Shown here in pieces: positions 49,365 to 58,683 of a DNA stretch of 64,000 nucleotides; positions within the stretch are counted from its first letter, which is position 1, and each line of letters opens with the position of its first letter. The stretch spans positions 248,001 to 312,000 of the forward strand of contig NZ_CP087997.1 in assembly GCF_021044565.1 (NCBI RefSeq). The letters are read 5' to 3'. The translations under genes were made by a program, and so were the position numbers. The notes under the pieces are model-generated. The model worked only from the letters and a program-made list of their open reading frames with translations. It did not search any database and was not told where the DNA came from. This DNA is from Subtercola endophyticus (GTDB lineage Bacteria; Actinomycetota; Actinomycetes; Actinomycetales; Microbacteriaceae).

Positions 49365-50025
49365 TCTCATCCTCGAAGAAGTTGAAGCGGTAACCGACGT
49401 TGCGCACCGTGCCGATGAGCGACTCGAGGTCGCCGAGCTTGGCGCGCAGGCGTCGCACGTGCACGTCGACGGTGCGGGTGCCGCCGAAGTAGTCGTAGCC
49501 CCATACTTCGCTGAGCAGTTGCTCGCGGGTGAAGACCCGTGACGGGTTGAGCGCGAAGAAGCGCAGCAACTCGAACTCTTTGAACGTGAGGTCGAGCGGG
49601 CGGCCGTGCACTCGAGCTGAATAGCTCGCTTCGTCGATGACGACCCCCGACGCCTGGATCTTCGACGACGACTGCTCTTGCACCTGCCGGCCGATGGCCA
49701 AACGGATGCGCGTGTCGACCTCGGCGGGCCCGGCGCTTTCGAGCACGACGTCGGCTGCGCCCCACTCCGCGCTGACGGCGGTGAGGCCGCCCTCGGTGAG
49801 CACCAGCACGATAGGAACACCGATTCCCGTGGTCTTCAAGATCTTGCAGAGCGACCGGGCGCTCGCGAGGTCACGCCGGGCGTCGATGAAGATCAGGTCG
49901 CAGTTGGGCGTGTTCACCAATTGCGAGGCCTCGGCAGGGATGTGCCGCGTGCGGTGACTGAGCAGAGAGAGCGCGGGAAGGACTTCTTTGTCGACCGCAG
50001 AGGTCAGGATCAACAACTGCGCCAC
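49333..50025 (-). CDS. glnR: GlnR-like winged-helix response regulator
   Basis: 230 residues, GTG 50025 after GGAGG. The receiver-like domain (about 1-115: [60 protein letters not shown]) lacks the full phosphorylation pocket, as in orphan GlnR. An OmpR-type DNA-binding domain follows ([38 protein letters not shown]). Nitrogen-response regulator by similarity and by its place before mshD. Confidence 0.88.
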   Translation of the reverse strand: MAQLLILTSAVDKEVLPALSLLSHRTRHIPAEASQLVNTPNCDLIFIDARRDLASARSLCKILKTTGIGVPIVLVLTEGGLTAVSAEWGAADVVLESAGPAEVDTRIRLAIGRQVQEQSSSKIQASGVVIDEASYSARVHGRPLDLTFKEFELLRFFALNPSRVFTREQLLSEVWGYDYFGGTRTVDVHVRRLRAKLGDLESLIGTVRNVGYRFNFFEDENERLAQARNA

Positions 50026-50101
50026 AGAGATCCTCCAGATAATGCCTGTCGTAATACTAGCGGCTTGACCCAGACGACGTACGACAGGGCAGAATGGCAC
50101 T

Positions 50102-50350
50102 GTGAACCTACTGGTCAAGAGCGTGACACCCGTCTGGCTGCTGGCGCTGATCGGCGCGGTGCTGGTGGGGGTGCTGTCGCATCCGGGCCAGTATTTTGTG
50201 ATGCTGCCCGTCGTGCTGGGCGTCATCGTTATTCTCACCTTCGTTGTGCAGTTGCTGATGGTGCAGCCATCGGGGTTCGTCGACCGAGTCGCCGCCAGCA
50301 TCGCCGGGTCCATGGTGATTCTGGCCATCGCGTCGCTTGTTCTTCTTTAG
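50102..50350 (+). CDS. Small membrane protein
   Basis: 82 residues from GTG 50102. Three hydrophobic segments ([50 protein letters not shown]). Divergent from glnR. Function unknown; small membrane proteins of this size are common at this position in actinobacteria. Confidence 0.75.
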   Translation: MNLLVKSVTPVWLLALIGAVLVGVLSHPGQYFVMLPVVLGVIVILTFVVQLLMVQPSGFVDRVAASIAGSMVILAIASLVLL

Positions 50351-50375
50351 CGCGAGGCTCCTCTAGAATTGGCGC

Positions 50376-50489
50376 ATGTCATATGTGCCTCTTGAACTGT
50401 TCTATCTCGGGCTGCTCGGTCTCGCGGGTATCGGCATCGCCTTCACCTCGGTGGTCGTCATCTTGAGGCTGTTCCGCGGCCAGCGCTGA
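50376..50489 (+). CDS. Tiny membrane protein
   Basis: 37 residues: MSYVPLELFYLGLLGLAGIG then IAFTSVVVILRLFRGQR. One or two transmembrane helices with a basic end. Lies 25 bp after the preceding small membrane gene in the same direction. Confidence 0.55.
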   Translation: MSYVPLELFYLGLLGLAGIGIAFTSVVVILRLFRGQR

Positions 50490-50514
50490 ACGCTCTACGA
50501 CGAAGCCAGTCGCT

Positions 50515-51111
50515 GTGATCGAGATCCCCACCGGGTTGCCGCCCGAGATCGTTCCCCTGTCGTGGTTGCTCGGCGTCTGGGAGGGCACGGGCGTCATCGA
50601 TTACACGATCGGCGACGAGAAGGTCAGCCACGAATTCGGCCAGCGGGTCAGCTTCAGCCACGACGGTCTGCCATATCTGAACTACAGCTCGTACGCCTGG
50701 CTGCTCGACGAGAAGCAGACTCCGCTCGTCACCGAGATGGGGTATTGGCGGCTCAGCCGGCCTTCGGTCGAGGGTGACCCGGGGCCGGGCATGCTCCCGG
50801 GCGCCGACCCGCGTCCGTTCGCCTCCACCGAAGCCGTCGAAGGTCTGCGCAACGCCGACGAGGGCTTCGACATCGAGGTGTCGCTGCTTCACCCCGGCGG
50901 CGTCGACGAGCTCTACATCGGGCAGGTCAAGGCCGCTCGCATCGACCTCGCGACCGACGCGGTGATGCGCTCGCACTCGGCGAAGGAATATTCGGCGGCG
51001 ACTCGCATTTATGGATTGGTACAGGGCCACCTTCTGTGGGCCTGGGACATCGCCGCTCTCGGACAAGACCTGCGCACGCACGCGTCGGCCCGGCTCGCCC
51101 GCGTCGACTGA
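50515..51111 (+). CDS. Nitrobindin/FABP-family heme-binding protein
   Basis: 198 residues, GTG start. LSWLLGVWEGTGVIDYTIGD carries the GxWxGxG motif of nitrobindins. YEFGQRVSF-like strands and the C-terminal RIYGLVQGHLLWAWDIAAL complete the ten-strand barrel; the His ligand region is near the end. Related to mycobacterial Rv2717c/Rv0813c-type proteins, which bind heme and isomerise peroxynitrite. Followed by ygfZ. Confidence 0.82.
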   Translation: MIEIPTGLPPEIVPLSWLLGVWEGTGVIDYTIGDEKVSHEFGQRVSFSHDGLPYLNYSSYAWLLDEKQTPLVTEMGYWRLSRPSVEGDPGPGMLPGADPRPFASTEAVEGLRNADEGFDIEVSLLHPGGVDELYIGQVKAARIDLATDAVMRSHSAKEYSAATRIYGLVQGHLLWAWDIAALGQDLRTHASARLARVD

Positions 51112-51164
51112 CACGCTCGCCGCACTCGGCGGGTTCGCTCGTTTCACCTGCAGAAAGCCGCACC

Positions 51165-52442
51165 ATGACCGCCTCACCGTTTCTCGCCCTTCCCGGGGCC
51201 GTTGCCGGCAGCGGTGTCGACTCCTCGGTCGCGGCGCACTACGGCAACCCTCTGCGCGAGCAGCGTCTGCTGCTGGGCGGCGGCATCGTCGACCTGTCGA
51301 ATCGCGGAGTACTCTCGGTGACCGGACCCGACCGGCTCAGCTGGCTCGACTCGGTGACCAGCCAGAGCCTCAAGGGCCTGCCCGTCGGCGGCTCGGCCGA
51401 GACGCTGCTGCTCGACCCGAGTGGGCGCATCGAGCACGCCATCCGGGTCTTCGACGACGGCGTGACGGCGTGGCTGCTGGTCGACCAGGCCGAAACGCAA
51501 TCGCTGTACACCTGGCTCGACCGCATGCGCTTCATGCTGCGTGTTGAGGTCGCCGATCGCAGCGAAGAGTTCGCGACGGTGGGGTGGATGCCCGCGGGTG
51601 ACTCCTCGCTAGAGAGTACTTCTGGCGCGGGCGTCGCCGGCAGCGCTGCCGCCGTCGAGGCTTTCACAGCGGCCCCGAACGGTGTGCCGCTGGTGTGGCG
51701 CGACCCGTGGAGTGCGGTCGTCGCAGGGGGTCATCAGTATGCCGAGATCGACGAGCATCCGGGAGCATCATACGGGTGGTGCGAGGTGCTGGTCGAGCGA
51801 GACGTTCTGCCGGCGCTCGCGGCCGCGGTTTCGCGCGGAGACGTCGAGGTCGCCGGAACGCTGGCCGCCGAAGCGCTGCGCATCGCGGCGTGGCGACCGC
51901 GGCTGGCGACGGAATCCGACGAGAGGCTGATTCCGCACGAGGTCGACTGGATCCGTTCGGCGGTGCACCTGAACAAGGGCTGCTACCGCGGGCAGGAGAC
52001 CGTTGCCAAGGTGCACAACCTCGGGCATCCGCCGCGCCGGCTCGTGCTGCTGCACCTCGACGGTTCGGACTCGGTGCTGCCGGCCCCGGGTGACGAGGTG
52101 TTCGTGGGCGGGGAGCTCGGCGGTGCGGAGGCCATCGCGGCGCCGGGTGGTGCGGGCGCGGATGGTGCGGGCGCGGATGGCGTCGCGGGCGCCCCGGCTC
52201 CGGCTGGAGCGGCTGCGGTGCCGCAGTCGGTCGGCGTCGTGACCGCGAGTGCGCAGCACTTCGAACTCGGGCCGATTGCGCTCGCGATCGTGAAGCGCAC
52301 GACGCCCGTCGACGCCGAACTGGCGGTGGCGAGCGACGGCATTCTCGTGGCGGCCGCGCAAGAGGTCATCGTGCCGCCAGAGGCGGGTGCCGCTGTCGGC
52401 CGCATCCCGCGCCTGCCGCGATTGGGTGCGCAGCGCCGCTGA
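51165..52442 (+). CDS. ygfZ: YgfZ-type folate-binding protein
   Basis: 425 residues from ATG 51165. The conserved KGCYRGQETVAKVHNLGHPP motif (about 273-292) defines the family, which supports Fe-S cluster enzymes in a folate-dependent way. The N-terminal GcvT-like fold (LSNRGVLSVTGPDRLSWLDS) is intact. A Gly/Ala/Pro-rich insertion (about 325-350) is unusual and probably a loop. Confidence 0.9.
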   Translation: MTASPFLALPGAVAGSGVDSSVAAHYGNPLREQRLLLGGGIVDLSNRGVLSVTGPDRLSWLDSVTSQSLKGLPVGGSAETLLLDPSGRIEHAIRVFDDGVTAWLLVDQAETQSLYTWLDRMRFMLRVEVADRSEEFATVGWMPAGDSSLESTSGAGVAGSAAAVEAFTAAPNGVPLVWRDPWSAVVAGGHQYAEIDEHPGASYGWCEVLVERDVLPALAAAVSRGDVEVAGTLAAEALRIAAWRPRLATESDERLIPHEVDWIRSAVHLNKGCYRGQETVAKVHNLGHPPRRLVLLHLDGSDSVLPAPGDEVFVGGELGGAEAIAAPGGAGADGAGADGVAGAPAPAGAAAVPQSVGVVTASAQHFELGPIALAIVKRTTPVDAELAVASDGILVAAAQEVIVPPEAGAAVGRIPRLPRLGAQRR

Positions 52443-52467
52443 CGCGGCGGGCGACGGATGGTCCGCC

Positions 52468-53919
52468 GTGACCACAGAACCGCCCGCGGAGCCTAGCGAG
52501 CCGCCCTCACGAGACCCGGGCTCGCCAGACCCAGGCTCCGCAGACCCGGGCTCCGCACGGCCCGGTGTGCCGCTTTCGCGCCAGCCTGCGGCTCCACCGC
52601 CACAGCGCCCGGACCCGCTCCGATCCGACTCTGCCGCGAGAGATGCCGAATCGGACGAGGGGGACAGGTGGGGCGGTCGCTCTCGTCCGACATCGCCGCT
52701 CTCGCCGCCGCTCACCCCCGCGTCGAAGACCGCGGCCGACGCGCCGGGTACCCGCGGTGGGCAGGCGGCGCCCGCGGGCCATGCGGCGGCCCCGCGACCA
52801 CGGGTCGACCGGGCGATGAGGTCGACACGCGCCAGCACGCGCGCGGGGTCGCGCTGGTTGCGGTTCGCCACGCGCGCGGGGGTTCGGCGGTCGGCGGCGT
52901 CGGCCCCGGCCATCCTGCAGCTGACGATTGCCGTGGTTGCTGCGTATTCGGTGGCGCACTATGCACTCGGGCATTCCGCCCCCATCACCGCCGTCACCGT
53001 GACGCTGTCGAGCCTCGGCTTCGTTCGTGATGCGCGGCCGGTGCGCGTGCTCGAGACGGCACTGGGCGTCACGCTCGGCATCGCGCTCAGCGAGGTGATT
53101 CTGCTGTTCTTCGGGCAGGGCATCTGGCAGCTCGCCCTCAGCCTCGTCGTGACGTTGTTCGCCGCACGACTCATCTCGCCCTCGCCGGGGTTCGCGATTG
53201 TCGCGGGAGTGCAGTCGGTGCTGGTCGCAATGCTGCCGATCGTGCCGACGAGCCCCTTCTCTCGTACGCTCGACGGCCTCATCGGCGGTGCCATCGCGCT
53301 GATCGTGACCGCCCTGGTGCCGCGCGATGCGAGCAAGGCGGCGCTGAAGGATGCCCGCAGAGTGCTCCGCACGGTCTCGCGCATCGTCGATGATCTCGTG
53401 ATCGAGCTGCGTCGCGGAACCGAGAACGACGTCGGGCGTGTACTCGAAGCCGCGCGCTCCACCCAGCCGATGATGGACCAGTGGCGCACCTCACTCGAAT
53501 CCGCCATCGGAATCGCCACGATCTCACCCTGGCTGCGGCGGCGCCTGCCCGACCTCACCCGGCAACGCGGGCTGTTTCGGGGTATGGATCTCGCCGTGCG
53601 CGACCTGCGCGTCGTAACCCGGCGGCTCATGGTGCTGATGCGCGACGGCAAGCCGCGCCCGGAGTTCGCCGACCTCTTCTCGGGGGTCGTCACCGCGGTC
53701 AACCTGCTCGGTCAGAGCCTCGACGACCCGATGGTGCGCCCGCTGGTACGGCAGAACCTCATTCTCGTCGCCGTGAAACTCAACCCCGACGAGTCGTTTC
53801 CCGACGGCACCCTGCTCGAAGATTCCGTCGTGATGGACCTGCGCCCCCTCGTCATGGATCTCCTCACCGCCACCGGCCTCACTGAAACCCAGGCCCGCGC
53901 CGCCCTCCCGCCTGTCTGA
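52468..53919 (+). CDS. FUSC-like aromatic acid exporter/membrane protein
   Basis: 483 residues from GTG 52468; ATG 52816 is an alternative. The first 115 residues are disordered, with DPGSPDPGSADPGS-type repeats. Then come about six hydrophobic segments (ILQLTIAVVAAYSVAHYALG; LETALGVTLGIALSEVILLF; GFAIVAGVQSVLVAMLPIV) and a cytoplasmic helical domain from about residue 290. Matches the FUSC family fold in outline. Confidence 0.7.
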   Translation: MTTEPPAEPSEPPSRDPGSPDPGSADPGSARPGVPLSRQPAAPPPQRPDPLRSDSAARDAESDEGDRWGGRSRPTSPLSPPLTPASKTAADAPGTRGGQAAPAGHAAAPRPRVDRAMRSTRASTRAGSRWLRFATRAGVRRSAASAPAILQLTIAVVAAYSVAHYALGHSAPITAVTVTLSSLGFVRDARPVRVLETALGVTLGIALSEVILLFFGQGIWQLALSLVVTLFAARLISPSPGFAIVAGVQSVLVAMLPIVPTSPFSRTLDGLIGGAIALIVTALVPRDASKAALKDARRVLRTVSRIVDDLVIELRRGTENDVGRVLEAARSTQPMMDQWRTSLESAIGIATISPWLRRRLPDLTRQRGLFRGMDLAVRDLRVVTRRLMVLMRDGKPRPEFADLFSGVVTAVNLLGQSLDDPMVRPLVRQNLILVAVKLNPDESFPDGTLLEDSVVMDLRPLVMDLLTATGLTETQARAALPPV

Positions 53920-53923
53920 CGAG

Positions 53924-53985
53924 CATCGACTTTGCGAAAAAGCCCCCAAGAGGCGAGTTTTGGGGGCTTTTTCGCAAAGTCGATG
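53924..53985. terminator. 26-bp perfect hairpin, bidirectional terminator
   Basis: Left arm 53924-53949 and right arm 53960-53985 are exact complements, with a 10-nt loop. The stem holds GCGAAAAAGCCCCCAA and its complement, so a GC stem plus T-run is present on both strands. It separates the convergent FUSC and methyltransferase genes. Far longer than a normal terminator. Confidence 0.85.
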
Positions 53986-54043
53986 GTGGGGTGGGGGTGA
54001 GGGGTGCGCGCGGGGGTGAGGGGCGGGGGCGCCGGGGGTCGGG

Positions 54044-55000
54044 TCAGGGGTAGGCGAAGCCGAGGGGGGAGACGGATGCCCAGGGCAGGGTGAGCTCGCC
54101 GAGGCGCCAGCGCGCGGCGGGGCCGAGCACCGGCCAGCCGGCGGCCGCCAGCGCGTGGATGCTCGCCACCCAGCGCTGCCGTGGCCCGTACACCGACAGC
54201 GGCGCATGACGCTGCCACGCCTCATCGAGCTCGGTGAGCAGCGAGTGGATGCGCTCACCCTCCACATTGCGATGAATGAGTACCTTCGGCAGCCGTTCCG
54301 CCACGATCGACGGCTTCTCAAGCCCGGCGAGCCGCAGCGAGAGGGTGAAGGTCTGCGGCCCCGCGGGCGAGAGCGCGACCCAGCTCGACACGCGGCCGAT
54401 CTCGTCGCAGGTACCTTCCACGAGCATCCCGCCCGCCGCGGTACCGCCAGCCGAGATACTCCCAGCCGCGCCGCGCCGGGTTGCGCCGCCGCCCGCAGAA
54501 GCGTTGCTGGCCGAAACGCCGCCGGAGGGTTGGCCACCGCGCGGGGCCCCGCCGGGTATCCCGCCGCCCTGCAGTCGGCCTGCCATGCGCTGCCACGCCG
54601 CGACGACCTCGCCCTCGTCGTACTGTCGCAGCACGTTGAACGCCCGGATGACCGCTGCCCGCCGGCCCCGCGGCAGGGGCGTCTCGAACCCGCCGAGAGC
54701 AAAGCTCACCCGCGCGTCGGGCGCGAACGGGGTGGCGCCCGCGCGCACGGACTCGAGTTGGCGGTTCGCCGTGGCGACCCGCTCGGGCGAGATCTCGAGG
54801 CCGATCACCTCGACGTCGGCTCGCGACTTCGCGAGCCGCTGCTGCAGTTCGAGTGCCGTTACGCCGCTGGCGCCGTATCCCAGGTCGACCACGAGTGGGT
54901 CGTCGGTGCGGCGCAGCACGGGCTGGGCGGCGATCCAGCGGTCGACGCGGCGCAGGCGGTTCGTGTTGGTGGTTCCGCGCGTGATGGCACCGATCGGCAT
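54044..55000 (-). CDS. Class I SAM-dependent methyltransferase
   Basis: 318 residues. The SAM-binding motif PLVVDLGYGASGVTALELQQ (about 35-55) and the acidic IGLEISPERV form motifs I and II. PRGRRAAVIRAFNVLRQY follows. A Gly/Ala/Ser-rich, low-complexity insertion (about 145-195) interrupts the fold and is probably a disordered loop. Target unknown. Confidence 0.75.
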   Translation of the reverse strand: MPIGAITRGTTNTNRLRRVDRWIAAQPVLRRTDDPLVVDLGYGASGVTALELQQRLAKSRADVEVIGLEISPERVATANRQLESVRAGATPFAPDARVSFALGGFETPLPRGRRAAVIRAFNVLRQYDEGEVVAAWQRMAGRLQGGGIPGGAPRGGQPSGGVSASNASAGGGATRRGAAGSISAGGTAAGGMLVEGTCDEIGRVSSWVALSPAGPQTFTLSLRLAGLEKPSIVAERLPKVLIHRNVEGERIHSLLTELDEAWQRHAPLSVYGPRQRWVASIHALAAAGWPVLGPAARWRLGELTLPWASVSPLGFAYP

Positions 55001-55081
55001 AGCGCGATTCTACGGTCGGATGCTCGGCTAGAGCCCTCGCGCGGCCCGGAACGGGCATCCGCTGCTCGCTAGACTGGAGCC

Positions 55082-55834
55082 ATGACTGAGCCCTACACCT
55101 TGATCTTGCTTCGCCACGGCAACTCCGAATGGAACCAGAAGAACCTGTTCACGGGGTGGGTCGACGTGGGGCTGAGCGAGCAGGGTGTCGGCGAGGCGAA
55201 GCGTGCGGGGGAGCTGCTGGCGCAGTCGGGCCTCACGCCCGACATCTTGTACACGTCGCTGCTGGTGCGTGCCATCAACACCGCGAACCTCGCCCTGGCC
55301 GAGTCCGGTCGCCTCTGGATCGACGTCAAGCGCTCCTGGCGCCTCAACGAGCGCCACTACGGTGCCCTGCAAGGCAAAGACAAGGCGCAGACGCTCGCCG
55401 AGTACGGGCCCGAGCAGTTTCAGATCTGGCGTCGGTCGTACGACGTTCCGCCGCCCCCCTTGGCCGACGACGACGAGTTCTCGCAGGTGCACGACCCGCG
55501 CTATGCCGATCTCGGTGACGCCGTGCCGCGCACCGAGTGCCTGAAAGACGTCGTCGAGCGCATGCTGCCCTACTGGCACAGCGACATCACGGTCGACCTG
55601 GCTGCCGGAAAGACCGTGCTCGTCACGGCTCACGGCAACTCGCTGCGTGCCCTTGTGAAGCACCTCGACAACATCTCGGACGACGACATCGCCGAGCTGA
55701 ACATTCCCACGGGCATCCCGCTCGTGTACAAGCTCGACGAGTCGTTCACCCCGCTCGAGCCCGCGGCCTACCTCGACCCCGAAGCTGCCGCCGCCGGTGC
55801 CGCCGCAGTTGCGGCCCAAGGCAAGAAGTCCTAA
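55082..55834 (+). CDS. gpmA: 2,3-bisphosphoglycerate-dependent phosphoglycerate mutase
   Basis: 250 residues. [20 protein letters not shown] has the phosphorylated His of the RHG motif, [20 protein letters not shown] carries the Glu and active-site loop, and [17 protein letters not shown] provides the second His. Interconverts 3- and 2-phosphoglycerate in glycolysis. Divergent from the methyltransferase. Confidence 0.95.
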   Translation: MTEPYTLILLRHGNSEWNQKNLFTGWVDVGLSEQGVGEAKRAGELLAQSGLTPDILYTSLLVRAINTANLALAESGRLWIDVKRSWRLNERHYGALQGKDKAQTLAEYGPEQFQIWRRSYDVPPPPLADDDEFSQVHDPRYADLGDAVPRTECLKDVVERMLPYWHSDITVDLAAGKTVLVTAHGNSLRALVKHLDNISDDDIAELNIPTGIPLVYKLDESFTPLEPAAYLDPEAAAAGAAAVAAQGKKS

Positions 55835-55841
55835 TCGCCGG

Positions 55842-55889
55842 TTTGCGCAGAAGCACCTAAAACGCTTGGGTTAGGTGCTTCTGCGCAAA
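55842..55889. terminator. 19-bp perfect hairpin, bidirectional terminator
   Basis: TTTGCGCAGAAGCACCTAA and its exact complement flank a 10-nt loop between the convergent gpmA and phoU genes. Like the hairpin at 53924 it is unusually long and lies 3' of two genes. Confidence 0.8.
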
Positions 55890-55919
55890 ACGGAGGGGCG
55901 TGGATGCCCGGGGGAGCGC

Positions 55920-56576
55920 CTAGCGCTGGCCGGAACCCGTCCACTCGCCAGTGGCGAGGTACTTGACCTTCTTGGCGATGGAGACCGCGTGGTCGGCGAA
56001 ACGCTCGTGGTACCGCGACGCGAGGGTGACGTCGACGGTGTTGACAGAGGTGCCGGCCCACGTCTCGCTGAGCACGGTCTCGAACACGCTGAGGTGCAGG
56101 TCGTCGATGCGGTCGTCGATGTCGCGCATCTCGTCGGCGAGGGCGAGGTCTTCGGTCTCGATGAGCCGGCTGAGCTTCTCGGCGACCTCGACGTCGAGGC
56201 GGCCCATCTCGTTGAACGTGCCGAGGAGGCGCTCGCCGGCCACCTTCTCGGGGTAGCGGTAACGCGCGAGCTGCGCGATGTGCTGGGCGATGTCGCCCAT
56301 GCGCTCGAGCGACGCGCTCATGCGCAGGGCGCTGACGACGATGCGCAGGTCTCGAGCGACCGGCGACTGCAGTGCCATGATGCTGATCGCGAGCTCGTCG
56401 AGGTCTGAGGCCAGCGCGTCGATCTTGGGGTCGTCGGCGATGACCTGTTCGGCCAGCGACACGTTCGACTCGTTGAATGCTGTGGTCGCGTTCGTGATGG
56501 CGACGACGACGAGCTTGCTGATCTCGACGAGTCGCTCTTGAACCTCGCGCAGCTCTTGCTGGAATACCTCGCGCAT
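55920..56576 (-). CDS. phoU: PhoU phosphate signalling regulator
   Basis: 218 residues from ATG 56576. Two repeats of a three-helix PhoU bundle; conserved metal-cluster residues lie in DDPKIDALASDLDELAISIM and EMRDIDDRIDDLHLSVFETV. It links Pst transport to the SenX3 kinase so that RegX3 is inactive when phosphate is plentiful. Divergent from senX3, sharing a 212-bp control region. Confidence 0.93.
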   Translation of the reverse strand: MREVFQQELREVQERLVEISKLVVVAITNATTAFNESNVSLAEQVIADDPKIDALASDLDELAISIMALQSPVARDLRIVVSALRMSASLERMGDIAQHIAQLARYRYPEKVAGERLLGTFNEMGRLDVEVAEKLSRLIETEDLALADEMRDIDDRIDDLHLSVFETVLSETWAGTSVNTVDVTLASRYHERFADHAVSIAKKVKYLATGEWTGSGQR

Positions 56577-56688
56577 GTGACTGATGAATCCTCTCTGCGG
56601 TGCTTTTCGTGCAGCTGTGGCGCGGTCGCACCGAACCGATGTCGGCGCGACAGGCGCCGGACACACGTCGCCATCCTGCCCGCCTGAG

Positions 56689-56721
56689 GTTAACAACAGG
56701 TGCAGAACTCGTGAACATGAT
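56689..56721 (+). promoter_or_regulatory. Candidate PHO box between phoU and senX3
   Basis: Three 11-bp steps: GTTAACAACAG, GTGCAGAACTC, GTGAACATGAT. The first and third keep the GTTAAC/GTGAAC element of phosphate-regulator boxes in the same phase. The position, about 70 bp upstream of senX3, suits RegX3 autoregulation. The match is weaker than the pstS box. Confidence 0.4.
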
Positions 56722-56788
56722 GCTGCCGGGCCGGGCCGCACCAACAAAGAAGTCAGGCGGCACACCGCGAGTCATTAGTGTAGTCGCT

Positions 56789-57940
56789 ATGGATTCAGGC
56801 TCGACGGTGCTGCTCTCTGTGGCCCTCGGTCTGGCCATAGGATCGGGCTTCGTGTTCATTCTCTTCGCGGCGTCACGCCGGAGTGAACGCGCGGCCACCA
56901 TCGTCGATCCCTCCGTTCCCGACGGCGTCGACCAGGTGATCGACGCGCTCGACTCCGCCGGAATCGTGCTCGACCCCTCGAACAACGTGGTGAAGGCGTC
57001 GCCCGCCGCGCTGTCGTTCGGCCTGGTCTGGAACCAGGGTCTCGTGCATCCGGAGCTCGTCTCGATGGCAGACTCTGTCAGACGCACGGGCGTGCCCGTC
57101 TCGGCCGACGTCAGCCTGCCTCGCGGGCCGTTCGGTGACGCGACCATCCACTTGTCGGTGCGTGTCGCCCGGCTCGGCAGCCGTTACCTGCTGCTGCTGG
57201 CCGACGACCGCACCGAGGCGCACCGACTCGAAGAGGTGCGCCGCGACTTCATCGCGAACATCAGTCACGAGCTGAAGACTCCGATCGGTGCCATCTCCCT
57301 GTTGGCCGAGGCGCTCGAGCCGGCCTCAGACGACCCGCCCCAGGTGCGCAAGTTCGCCAAGCGCCTCGAGACCGAGGCCCTGCGCCTCGGCCGCATCACC
57401 CGTGAGATCATCGAGCTCAGCAGGTTGCAGGCCTCTGACGTGCTCACCGGGGCCGCGCTGGTCGACGTCGACACGGTGGTCGCCAACGCCATCGACCAGA
57501 ACCACGTGCAAGTGGATGCCCGTATGGTCACTGTCGTCAGCGGCGGCGACGCGGGTGCCGAAGTGTTCGGCGACGAGGGCCTGCTGGTGCTGGCGCTGCA
57601 CAACCTCATCGCGAACGCGGTGCAGTATTCGGGGGAGGGAACCCGCATCGGCGTGGGGGTGCGCGTACACGACGGCATCGTCGAGATCGCTGTCACCGAC
57701 CAGGGCATCGGAATTCCCGAAGAAGATCTGAGCCGGGTGTTCGAGCGCTTCTTTCGCGTCGACCAGGCTCGCTCGCGTAACACCGGCGGCACCGGCCTCG
57801 GCCTCAGCATCGTCAAACACATCATCGAGAACCACGGCGGCGACATTCGTGTCTGGTCGCAACCGGCGCACGGCTCGACGTTCACCATCCGGCTTCCGGC
57901 AGCCTCGCACGCCGCGACTGCCGCCCTCCCAGCCTCATAG
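56789..57940 (+). CDS. senX3: SenX3 sensor histidine kinase
   Basis: 383 residues from ATG 56789. One N-terminal membrane helix (VLLSVALGLAIGSGFVFILF), a PAS-like domain (about 45-140), the HisKA site FIANISHELKTPIGAISLLA (His about 163), and a HATPase with LHNLIANAVQYSGEG (N box), DQGIGIPEEDLSRVFERFFR and GGTGLGLSIVKHI. Senses low phosphate through PhoU-Pst and phosphorylates RegX3. Confidence 0.95.
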   Translation: MDSGSTVLLSVALGLAIGSGFVFILFAASRRSERAATIVDPSVPDGVDQVIDALDSAGIVLDPSNNVVKASPAALSFGLVWNQGLVHPELVSMADSVRRTGVPVSADVSLPRGPFGDATIHLSVRVARLGSRYLLLLADDRTEAHRLEEVRRDFIANISHELKTPIGAISLLAEALEPASDDPPQVRKFAKRLETEALRLGRITREIIELSRLQASDVLTGAALVDVDTVVANAIDQNHVQVDARMVTVVSGGDAGAEVFGDEGLLVLALHNLIANAVQYSGEGTRIGVGVRVHDGIVEIAVTDQGIGIPEEDLSRVFERFFRVDQARSRNTGGTGLGLSIVKHIIENHGGDIRVWSQPAHGSTFTIRLPAASHAATAALPAS

Positions 57941-57962
57941 CACCACTTAGGAGCAATAAACA

Positions 57963-58643
57963 GTGATCCACATTCTGCTGGTCGAAGACGAAGCTTCGCT
58001 GAGCGAGCCGCTGGCCTACCTGCTCAGCCGCGAAGGGTACGAGGTCACCGTGGCGCCCGACGGGCCGAGCGCGCTGACCGAGTTCGATCGCGGCGGCGTC
58101 GATCTCATTCTGCTCGACCTCATGATTCCGGGTATTCCGGGCACCGAGGTGTGCCGTCAGATCCGCACGCGGTCGCAGGTGCCCATCATCATGCTCACGG
58201 CGAAAGACTCCGAGGTCGACGTCGTGGTGGGGCTCGAACTCGGCGCCGACGACTACGTCACGAAGCCGTACTCGTCACGCGAGCTGCTGGCGCGCATCCG
58301 GGCCGTCATGCGACGGCGCACCGAAGCGGATGATCTGGGTGAACCCGTGCTCGAGGCCGGCCCCGTGCGCATGGATGTCGAGCGCCACACCGTTGCGGTC
58401 GGCGGCGTCGAGACGGCCATGCCCTTGAAGGAGTTCGAGCTGCTCGAGCTTCTGCTGCGCAACGCGGGCCGGGTGCTCACCCGCGGTCAGCTCATCGACC
58501 GCGTCTGGGGATCCGACTACTTCGGCGACACCAAGACGCTCGATGTTCACATCAAGCGCATCCGCTCGAAGATCGAGAAGGCGCCCTCAGACCCGGTGCT
58601 GCTGGTAACAGTACGCGGCCTCGGCTATCGCTTCGAGGCCTGA
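57963..58643 (+). CDS. regX3: RegX3 response regulator
   Basis: 226 residues, 22 bp after senX3. Receiver: EDE near the N-terminus, LILLDLMIPGIPG (phosphorylated Asp about 52), MLTAKDSEVD and YVTKPYSSRELLARIRAVMR (Lys). OmpR-type winged helix: LKEFELLELLLRNAGRVLTR and TKTLDVHIKRIRSKIE. Binds PHO boxes such as the one before pstS. Confidence 0.95.
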   Translation: MIHILLVEDEASLSEPLAYLLSREGYEVTVAPDGPSALTEFDRGGVDLILLDLMIPGIPGTEVCRQIRTRSQVPIIMLTAKDSEVDVVVGLELGADDYVTKPYSSRELLARIRAVMRRRTEADDLGEPVLEAGPVRMDVERHTVAVGGVETAMPLKEFELLELLLRNAGRVLTRGQLIDRVWGSDYFGDTKTLDVHIKRIRSKIEKAPSDPVLLVTVRGLGYRFEA

Positions 58644-58682
58644 GCTGAGCTGAGCTGAGCTGAGCGTGAGCCTCAGCTGAGC
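58641..58682. repeat. Short CTGAG pentanucleotide repeat
   Basis: Five CTGAG units follow and include the regX3 stop, then an imperfect inverted stretch (GTGAGCCTCAGCTGAGCCTCAG). The inverted arms (GAGGCTCAGCTGAGGCTCA-like pairs) may terminate the convergent regX3 and lipoprotein transcripts. Confidence 0.6.
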
Positions 58683-58683
58683 C

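Noticed and set aside
58641..58682. CTGAG repeat considered as a phase-variable tract
   Set aside because: It lies at and after the regX3 stop codon, so changes in copy number would hardly alter any protein.
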